DNA of 5,023 bases from Deltaproteobacteria bacterium (GTDB taxonomy: Bacteria > Desulfobacterota > Desulfobacteria > Desulfobacterales > UBA11574): NCBI GenBank assembly GCA_019313505.1, contig JAFDBA010000167.1, forward strand, positions 1-5,023, in the 5' to 3' direction. This document shows, piece after piece, positions 1-4,604 of the stretch. The stretch's first letter is position 1; each line of letters opens with the position of its first letter. Made by a program: the position numbers and the translations under genes. Under the pieces are notes generated by a model, which was not told the DNA's origin, searched no databases, and saw nothing but the letters and a program-made list of their open reading frames with translations.

Positions 1-1
1 A

Positions 2-1093
2 TTAGTAAAACGAAAAGGTAATGTGGACAATGCTTTTATGCAGATGTGTATGGATACGGCATTTTCAAAATGCTCCTGTTGTACACGCTGCGGCGTATAT
101 TGTCCTTTTGGTATAGATATGGGGGTTATGTTCGGTTACCTTCGGGGACTTTTATTTTCCCAGGGATTTACGCCCTGGGAAATGAAGATCGGTTCGGGTA
201 TGCACCGAATTTACAAAGCCCAGATGGATGTTACAACCGAAGACTGGCTTGATACCTGTGAATGGATGGTTGAAGAGTGGGAAGATGATTATCCGGGTTT
301 GGAAATACCTGTGGACAAAAAGAATGCCGATATTATGTATACGTTAAATGCAAGGGAGGCAAAACATTATCCACAGGACATTGCGGAAGCGGCGGTTTTA
401 TTTCATCTTGCAGGTGAAAACTGGACTGTACCCAGCGAGGGGTGGGAAGAAACAAGTCTTACAATGTTTGCCGGAGACTGGGCGGCATGCAAGATGCAGG
501 TTGAAAATGTTTATGCCGCAATGGAAAGGTTAAAACCAAAACGTATGGTGGGAACGGAATGCGGCCACGCCTACCGGGCTACGGTAATAGAAGGCCCTTA
601 TTGGGCGGGGATTAAAAACGGTCAGCCTCCTGTGGAGAGCTTGCATTATGTTGAATGGGTGGCGGAAGCGTTAAGGACCGGGAAACTAAAAATTGATCCG
701 GCTAAAAAGATAAAAGAGCCCGTCACGTTCCAAGATTCATGTAATTATGTTCGCAACGCGGGACTGGCCGATATCCCCAGGGAAATTATGAGCTACATTG
801 CGGAAGATTTCAGAGAAATGACACCGAACAGGGAACACAATTTCTGTTGTGGCGGTGGCGGCGGTCTGAATGGAATCGGAAGATACCGGGAGGCGAGAAA
901 TATAGGGTTTAAGATTAAACGGGACCAGATTCTTGCCACCGGTGCAAAACTTGTAGTCGCTCCCTGTCATAACTGCTGGGATGCTATTAGAGATATGGAA
1001 GAAATCTATCATGTGGGAATAAGGTGGAGCTTTTTAAAACCACTTTTAATCGACATGGTACAAGTGCCCGATCATTTAAAACCAAAGGATTAA
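2..1093 (+). CDS. tmcB: HdrD/DsrK-like [4Fe-4S] and CCG-domain electron-transfer protein, probably TmcB (5' partial)
   Basis: This is the C-terminal part of a cytoplasmic iron-sulfur subunit of the HdrD/DsrK/TmcB type, which passes electrons between a membrane or cytochrome c3 complex and a thiol/disulfide or other cytoplasmic partner. Numbering from the GTG at 23, a complete ferredoxin motif CX2CX2CX3CP is present (C17, C20, C23, C27). Around residues 147-183 lies a degenerate first CCG half with GDW, C156 and ECGHAY (C180). A canonical CCG motif follows: C240, C275-C276 followed by five glycines, then C315-X2-C318; in HdrB/HdrD this motif holds a non-cubane [4Fe-4S] cluster. Relatives usually carry two ferredoxin motifs and only one is visible. 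The frame is open through the left edge (LVKRKGN precedes the GTG), so the real start probably lies outside the window. The GTG at 23 with AAAAGG just upstream is a possible but less likely start. The family is clear; the choice of TmcB over other HdrD/DsrK-like subunits is from memory of the family. Confidence 0.8.
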   Translation, partial: LVKRKGNVDNAFMQMCMDTAFSKCSCCTRCGVYCPFGIDMGVMFGYLRGLLFSQGFTPWEMKIGSGMHRIYKAQMDVTTEDWLDTCEWMVEEWEDDYPGLEIPVDKKNADIMYTLNAREAKHYPQDIAEAAVLFHLAGENWTVPSEGWEETSLTMFAGDWAACKMQVENVYAAMERLKPKRMVGTECGHAYRATVIEGPYWAGIKNGQPPVESLHYVEWVAEALRTGKLKIDPAKKIKEPVTFQDSCNYVRNAGLADIPREIMSYIAEDFREMTPNREHNFCCGGGGGLNGIGRYREARNIGFKIKRDQILATGAKLVVAPCHNCWDAIRDMEEIYHVGIRWSFLKPLLIDMVQVPDHLKPKD

Positions 1094-1100
1094 TGTAACC

Positions 1101-1121
1101 GTTCAAAAGTTCAAAGGTTCA
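1101..1121 (+). repeat. Short direct repeat GTTCAAA/GTTCA (three copies)
   Basis: GTTCAAAA, GTTCAAAG and GTTCAGGG follow one another with an 8-base period (copies beginning at 1101, 1109 and 1117). The third copy forms the left arm of the terminator stem, and the right arm carries the complement (TGAAC). The array may simply be a slippage product seeded by the terminator arm. Confidence 0.5.
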
Positions 1122-1146
1122 GGGGGTTCCCTGAACCTGTCTTTTT
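1115..1146 (+). terminator. Rho-independent terminator after the tmcB-like gene
   Basis: A 10-bp perfect stem, AGGTTCAGGG (1115-1124) paired with CCCTGAACCT (1129-1138), closes a GGTT tetraloop. It is followed by GTCTTTTT (1139-1146), the expected U-rich tract. It starts 22 bases after the stop codon of the Fe-S protein gene and 56 bases before the next start. The Fe-S gene therefore appears to be the last gene of its transcript, and the stress protein gene needs its own promoter or read-through. Confidence 0.8.
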
Positions 1147-1170
1147 AACATACAATTTAATAGGTGGCTT

Positions 1171-2094
1171 ATGTTTAAACAAATCCTGTTTGCAACAACC
1201 GCTTCGCCTTCATGTGACCATGCGGCCAGAGTCGCTTTTGATATGGCCAAAAGATACGGTGCAGAGCTATCTGTTTTTCATGTTCTCGGCATACCTTCCC
1301 GGGGATTCAGCCAATTTGTAAAAGACGTTAGAACCGGTGAAACCGTGACATTGGATGATGATTATCTTGCCTGGGTAAAAGAGGAAATGAAGAATACATA
1401 TGCCCGACAGCTTGAAATACACACAGACTGTACCCTTGAAGCCCTGCCCGGAGTTCCCCATACGGAAATCCTCAGAGCTGCGCGCAAAAAAGATGCAGAT
1501 CTCATCATTATGGGATCAACAACCAGAGAGGAAGACAAAGGAACCTATGCCTATAAAAGCACAACGGGCAGTACACTGCAGGCTGTCACAAAATCGGCAC
1601 GATGCCCTGTTCTTATGATCGGCCGCCCGGTCGCATCAGCCTGGGGAGGATTTTCCAATATTGTTTTCGGAACAGATTTTTCCAAAGCGGCGGATTCGGC
1701 TTTTCTATTTGCCTTGAAAGTGGCTAAAAAGCTTGAATGCACACTGCACCTGTTCCATGCATATGATATCAGTTCAATACATTCCGGAAAAGCCATGGAC
1801 CAGGACGATATTGAAGATAACATGATGGATGCCAGGGAAAAAATAAGAAAAGAATATATTCCCAAAATGGAAGGATTCGATGACTACGAAATCGAAATAT
1901 GGGAAGGGATACCCTATGTTGAGATTGTAAAATTTGCCCGTGAAAATTATGCAGATCTTATCGTTATGGCGCACCATACAAGGAAACCGGACCCTGAAAA
2001 AGAAAAGATTGGGAGTACGGTAGAGCAGGTTGTTCTACGTGCCACATGTCCGGTGGCCAGTGTAAATCGCCCGGACAAAATAAAAGATATGTAG
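1171..2094 (+). CDS. Tandem-domain universal stress protein (UspA family)
   Basis: This cytoplasmic protein of 307 residues consists of two Usp folds in tandem. Domain 1 (about 1-151) starts with FKQILFATTASPSCDHAARV and ends ARCPVLMIG. Domain 2 (about 160-299) starts with FSNIVFGTDFSKAADSA and ends ATCPVASVNRP. Both have the Usp hallmarks: beta-1 followed by a D/S-rich loop, an ADLIIMG or ADLIVMA strand, a GST turn and the CPV final strand. The nucleotide-binding signature G-X2-G-X9-G-S/T is degraded in both halves. Domain 1 has G115 and G133-S134 but an enlarged middle segment; domain 2 has A267 and T270 in place of the two glycines, then G281-S282. ATP binding is therefore uncertain. The start is supported by AGGTGG at 1162-1167. 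A receiver gene begins 69 bases downstream with no terminator between, so the two are probably co-transcribed. Usp proteins typically modulate stress survival or bind a partner; the specific role here is unknown. Confidence 0.93.
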   Translation: MFKQILFATTASPSCDHAARVAFDMAKRYGAELSVFHVLGIPSRGFSQFVKDVRTGETVTLDDDYLAWVKEEMKNTYARQLEIHTDCTLEALPGVPHTEILRAARKKDADLIIMGSTTREEDKGTYAYKSTTGSTLQAVTKSARCPVLMIGRPVASAWGGFSNIVFGTDFSKAADSAFLFALKVAKKLECTLHLFHAYDISSIHSGKAMDQDDIEDNMMDAREKIRKEYIPKMEGFDDYEIEIWEGIPYVEIVKFARENYADLIVMAHHTRKPDPEKEKIGSTVEQVVLRATCPVASVNRPDKIKDM

Positions 2095-2097
2095 TCA

Positions 2098-2129
2098 TAT
2101 CCCTTTTAAAAATAAAAGGATTTGGGATA
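2098..2129 (+). repeat. Small imperfect hairpin between usp and the receiver gene
   Basis: CCTTTT (2102-2107) can pair with AAAAGG (2114-2119) around an AAAAAT loop. An alternative pairing is TATCCC (2098-2103) with GGGATA (2124-2129). The stem is weak and AT-rich and no U-tract follows, so it is unlikely to terminate. It could be a minor mRNA processing or stability element in a usp-receiver transcript. Confidence 0.35.
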
Positions 2130-2163
2130 ATTAAATGACAAATCAAAAAAGAGAGGATATTTT

Positions 2164-2517
2164 ATGGCAAAAAAGATATTAATTATTGATGATGATCCCA
2201 ATATCGTATCGTATCTTGAGGATTTTTTTGGTGATAACGGCTACGAAACATGTTCGGCAATGGATGGTTCCGAAGCCATGCCGATCGTCAAAAAGGAAAA
2301 ACCGGATCTCATAACCCTGGATCTGGAAATGCCGGAAGAATGGGGACCGCGGTTTTATCGAAAACTTATGAAAGAAGAAGAATTCAGAAAAATTCCCGTT
2401 ATTGTTATTACCGGTTTGACCGGCGGTAAATATGCCATACAAAAAGCGGTAGCACACATTACCAAACCTTTCGATCGGGACAAGCTGCTAAAAATTATTA
2501 AGGATACAATCGGCTGA
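2164..2517 (+). CDS. Stand-alone CheY-like response regulator receiver protein
   Basis: This is a single-domain receiver of 117 residues with no output domain. It accepts a phosphoryl group from a histidine kinase and presumably acts by protein contact or as a phosphorelay intermediate. Key residues are intact: the acidic cluster D9-D10-D11 after strand KKILII, phospho-acceptor D53 in PDLITLDLEMP, switch Thr T83 in VIVITG, and K101-P102-F103. T83 to K101 is only 18 residues, against 22 in PhoB (T83-K105) and CheY (T87-K109). The beta-4/alpha-4/beta-5 face, which normally makes output contacts, is thus shortened: GLTGGKYAIQKAVAHI replaces the usual longer helix and GA turn. The start is fixed by GAGAGG at 2151-2156, seven bases before the ATG. 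It follows the stress protein closely and precedes a histidine kinase gene that is the natural candidate partner. Confidence 0.93.
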   Translation: MAKKILIIDDDPNIVSYLEDFFGDNGYETCSAMDGSEAMPIVKKEKPDLITLDLEMPEEWGPRFYRKLMKEEEFRKIPVIVITGLTGGKYAIQKAVAHITKPFDRDKLLKIIKDTIG

Positions 2518-2568
2518 AGAAGATATTGAACTAAAAGTACAATGTGTGTACAATCCAAAGCTGTTGTT

Positions 2569-2613
2569 AAATCCCCCTCGGCCCCCCTTTAACAAAGGGG
2601 GTTAGGGGGATTT
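2569..2613. repeat. C-run/G-run hairpin (REP-like, possible bidirectional terminator)
   Basis: AAATCCCCC (2569-2577) pairs with GGGGGATTT (2605-2613). Inside it, CCCCCTTT (2583-2590) pairs with AAAGGGGG (2594-2601) around an AAC loop. An asymmetric internal loop (TCGGC against TTA) separates the two stems. This form, C-runs joined to G-runs with flanking AAAT/ATTT, recurs in many bacterial genomes as an intergenic palindrome. Its place 52 bases after the receiver stop and the T-run at 2611-2614 would suit transcription termination on either strand, but that is inference. Confidence 0.75.
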
Positions 2614-2720
2614 TAAATTCTGCCTATTTCACACAACCAACAGTCTTGAATCATCAACCTTAAGAAAATATTGATGAACTTGTAAAAAGTCAAAATTTTT
2701 GTTAAATTTATTATAATAAT

Positions 2721-2748
2721 TTGGTTACTGCCTGTTAAAAAATATAAT
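2721..2748 (+). promoter_or_regulatory. Possible sigma-70-type promoter for the histidine kinase gene
   Basis: TTGGTT (2721-2726), a 16-base spacer and a perfect TATAAT (2743-2748) lie in the AT-rich stretch between the two palindromes. The -35 matches only TTG of TTGACA. Initiation would fall at about 2755, placing the whole downstream palindrome in the 5' untranslated region of the kinase mRNA. A second TATAAT at 2712-2717 lacks a good -35. AT-rich sequence gives such matches by chance, so confidence is low. Confidence 0.3.
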
Positions 2749-2750
2749 CG

Positions 2751-2875
2751 ACGGCTTCGTAAAAAGATTCGTATGCAAGGCGCGCAAGCCGGGAAAGGGC
2801 GAGGGCGTACTTTTTGTACGTTGAGCCCTTTCACGGCGAAGTGCAACGCCGCAGACGGACTTTTTACGGAACCGT
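2751..2875. repeat. 125-bp MITE/REP-like palindromic element
   Basis: The ends form an imperfect inverted repeat: ACGGCTTCGTAAAAAG (2751-2766) against the complement of CTTTTTACGGAACCGT (2860-2875), 14 of 16 matching. The interior is also palindromic: GCCGGGAAAGGGC (2788-2800) against GCCCTTTCACGGC (2825-2837) with one mismatch, GGCG (2779-2782) against CGCC (2847-2850), and a central CGTAC-TTTTT-GTACG hairpin (2806-2820). The element is GC-rich inside an AT-rich gap. From memory, palindromes with the same outer AAAAAG/CTTTTT motif and central GTAC hairpin are abundant between genes in Desulfobacterales. No transposase is encoded, so it would be a non-autonomous or REP-type repeat. Confidence 0.75.
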
Positions 2876-2905
2876 ATAGAATCACACCCGTGAAATGGTA
2901 AACAA

Positions 2906-4417
2906 ATGGTAACAAATAACAACATACTGGTCGTGGGCAATGATATGGAATTGTGCGATGCTCTGGGAAAATACCTGGACAGGTACGGCTATAATGTGAA
3001 AGAGGCGGAGACCAGCCAAATGGCCCTTTCCGTTATTTCCGACAACAAGCCGTCTATTGTTATTGCCGATAGCCAATTAAAAGATAAAGATGGTGTTAAA
3101 TTTCTGGAAACAGTAAGGGAAAAATTTCCGGAAATTCAGGTCATAATGATCATTGATGAAAAAGATGTCAACACAGGTGTGGAATGTTTGCGCATGGGCG
3201 CATCTGATTATCTTACTAAACCGATAAACGGAGGAGCCCTGGAAGTTGCTTTACAAAGAGCATGTCACCGAAGAGAAGTCCGGTTCCAACTCGAAGATTA
3301 TCAAACCCAGCTTGAAGCGGCCAATAAAAACAGAGCATTATTTCAACAGTTGTTTGATGAGGTACCTTGCTATATCTCCATTCAGGATAGAAATTTCAGG
3401 CTTACCGGCGCTAACAAACAGTTCAAGCAGGATTTTGGGGATTTTGTGGGTTCATATTGCTATGAAATTTACAAACACAGAACAGAACCGTGCCGCGGAT
3501 GCCCTGTGGAAGCAACGTTTAAAGACGGTAAGCCCCAGCAAACAGAGGAAGTCGTTACGTCACAACATGGAAATCAGTACAATGTTCTTACCTGGACGGC
3601 GCCTTTGCGGGACGATTCAGGAAACATCACCCAGGTCATGGAAATGTCAACCAACATCACCAAGGTACGAAAACTCCAGAGCCGTCTGACAACCCTTGGT
3701 CTTTTGTTAGGTTCAATGTCACACAGTATCAGAGGCGTGTTGACCGCTCTGGATGGGGGTATTTACCGCCTTGAATCGGGCTTGAAAAAAGGAAATCAGG
3801 AACAGGTTAATGATGCTATTGAAGTTGTTAAAAATATGCTCAACCGTATCAGCAGCATGGTCATTGATATCCTTTACTATACGAAAGAAAGGAGCTTAAA
3901 CTGGACCGAAGTGAATGTTATGGATTTTTCCAACCAGATTGCTGCACTGATAAAGCCGAAAGCAGATAAGCACCATATTGAATTTATTTATAAATTTGAG
4001 CATCCAAAGGCCCTTTTTGAAATAGATCCGGGGACTGTAAGTTCGGCGCTGGTTAATATTCTTGAAAATTCCATAGATGCATGCCTGTACGATAGGGACA
4101 AAGATAAATCCCATCGAGTTGTTTTTCGCGTTTATGAAAATGGCAATCATACGGTTTTCGAAGCCCGGGACAATGGTATGGGCATGGACAGGGAAACACG
4201 GGAAAATCTTTTCACCCTTTTCTTTTCATCAAAAGGTCATAGTGGAACCGGACTGGGTCTTTATGTGGCCAATCAAATAGTGGAACAGCACGGTGGATTC
4301 ATTGAGATTGAATCAGAACTGAAAAAGGGATCTTGTTTTAAAGTAAAACTGCCAAAAGTTCTTTCAGAAGAGATAAAGAAAAGTCAGAGTGAGTTGAATA
4401 ATGTTGATGAAAATTAA
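2906..4417 (+). CDS. REC-PAS histidine kinase with degenerate receiver and Cys-motif PAS domain
   Basis: This soluble sensor histidine kinase of 503 residues has no transmembrane segment. Domains in order are: an N-terminal receiver (about 5-115); a helical, probably coiled-coil linker (117-150); a PAS domain (about 144-255); a dimerization/phospho-acceptor helix pair with H273 in GSMSHSIRG (about 258-330); and an HATPase domain (about 340-484). The ATPase boxes are clear: N-box with N384 and N388 in NILENSIDA, G1 DNGMGMD (D422), F-box TLFFSSKG, and G2 GHSGTGLGL (444-452). The receiver keeps D55 and K105-P106 but has G11-N12 where the acidic pair should be and I83 for the switch Thr, so phosphorylation there is doubtful. 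The PAS domain has C185 and the motif PCRGCP (C196, C199), a possible redox or metal site. There is no output domain; the receiver protein encoded upstream is a likely target. The ATG at 2906 is the first after an in-frame TGA at 2891 and preserves beta-1, though no good ribosome binding site precedes it. Confidence 0.92.
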   Translation: MVTNNNILVVGNDMELCDALGKYLDRYGYNVKEAETSQMALSVISDNKPSIVIADSQLKDKDGVKFLETVREKFPEIQVIMIIDEKDVNTGVECLRMGASDYLTKPINGGALEVALQRACHRREVRFQLEDYQTQLEAANKNRALFQQLFDEVPCYISIQDRNFRLTGANKQFKQDFGDFVGSYCYEIYKHRTEPCRGCPVEATFKDGKPQQTEEVVTSQHGNQYNVLTWTAPLRDDSGNITQVMEMSTNITKVRKLQSRLTTLGLLLGSMSHSIRGVLTALDGGIYRLESGLKKGNQEQVNDAIEVVKNMLNRISSMVIDILYYTKERSLNWTEVNVMDFSNQIAALIKPKADKHHIEFIYKFEHPKALFEIDPGTVSSALVNILENSIDACLYDRDKDKSHRVVFRVYENGNHTVFEARDNGMGMDRETRENLFTLFFSSKGHSGTGLGLYVANQIVEQHGGFIEIESELKKGSCFKVKLPKVLSEEIKKSQSELNNVDEN

Positions 4418-4429
4418 AAAATATTGTGC

Positions 4430-4500
4430 CCGTTGGCCCGTTATGCCCGTTAGCCCGTAATTTAATACCGGACAACGGGCTAACCGGTTAACCGGCTAAC
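4430..4500. repeat. Short-word tandem and inverted repeat cluster (GCCCGTT / TAACCGG)
   Basis: GCCCGT occurs four times in 29 bases just after the kinase gene (4430-4458). It is followed by ACGGGC in the opposite orientation and then TAACCGG/TTAACCGG/CTAACC copies (4481-4500). GTTAGCCCGT (4449-4458) and ACGGGCTAAC (4475-4484) form a perfect 10-bp stem with a 16-base loop, and AACCGGTT within the second array is self-complementary. There is no U-tract after the stem, so simple intrinsic termination is not supported, although the fold could stabilise the kinase mRNA 3' end. Confidence 0.65.
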
Positions 4501-4506
4501 CAGACA

Positions 4507-4524
4507 TAGGCACTTTAGGCACTT
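4507..4524 (+). repeat. Perfect 9-bp tandem duplication TAGGCACTT
   Basis: TAGGCACTT at 4507-4515 is immediately repeated at 4516-4524. It lies between the inverted repeat cluster and the Rrf2-type regulator gene, about 80 bases before that start. It could be a direct-repeat binding site or a slippage product; nothing in the sequence decides between them. Confidence 0.55.
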
Positions 4525-4550
4525 CACACTCAATGAATTTAGATAATTTG

Positions 4551-4578
4551 TTGCCATAAAAAACACAAAATTCACAAT
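4551..4578 (+). promoter_or_regulatory. Possible promoter for the Rrf2-family regulator
   Basis: TTGCCA (4551-4556), a 16-base spacer and CACAAT (4573-4578) match the sigma-70 boxes at five and four of six positions. The start of transcription would fall about 20 bases before the ATG. No convincing palindromic Rrf2 operator is visible over it. The region is AT-rich and the match could be chance. Confidence 0.25.
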
Positions 4579-4604
4579 TAAGACACTAAATCAACAGGTT
4601 CATT

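Larger units (their letters stand above)
2518..2905. other. 388-base non-coding gap with two palindromic repeats and a possible promoter
   Basis: No credible gene is seen on either strand. The stretch holds a C-run/G-run hairpin (2569-2613), then about 130 bases of AT-rich sequence (2614-2750) with TATAAT at 2712 and again at 2743, then a long palindromic element (2751-2875). The last 30 bases before the kinase contain no strong Shine-Dalgarno sequence. The gap suggests the kinase is not in the same transcript as the receiver. Confidence 0.7.

Noticed and set aside
737..1012. 91-codon frame on the - strand inside the Fe-S protein gene
   Set aside because: It lies wholly opposite the conserved CCG domain and shows no domain or start signal; it is a shadow of the + strand gene.
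1551..1865. 104-codon frame on the - strand inside the stress protein gene
   Set aside because: It overlaps conserved Usp sequence on the other strand with no independent coding evidence.
2135..2182. Short 15-codon frame beginning at the ATG at 2135 and overlapping the receiver start
   Set aside because: It has no Shine-Dalgarno sequence of its own, and the GAGAGG site within it is spaced for the receiver ATG at 2164; there is no attenuation-like hairpin or codon bias.
2751..2875. tRNA or structured riboswitch before the kinase
   Set aside because: The fold is one long nested hairpin. There is no cloverleaf, CCA end, T-loop GTTCRA motif or recognisable riboswitch core.
2613..2915. Open reading frames of 100 and 71 codons on the - strand in the receiver-kinase gap
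   Set aside because: They are translations of the palindromic repeat and AT-rich flank. They have no ribosome binding site or recognisable domain, and the element's fold explains the sequence. Translated copies of such repeats often appear as false hypothetical proteins.
3246..3689. 147-codon + strand frame inside the kinase gene
   Set aside because: It is a shifted frame across the PAS domain; the kinase frame is continuous with intact domains on both sides, so this is neither a frameshift nor an overlapping gene.
4430..4524. CRISPR array
   Set aside because: Repeat words are only 7-9 bases, tandem without unique spacers, and vary in sequence; this is not CRISPR architecture.
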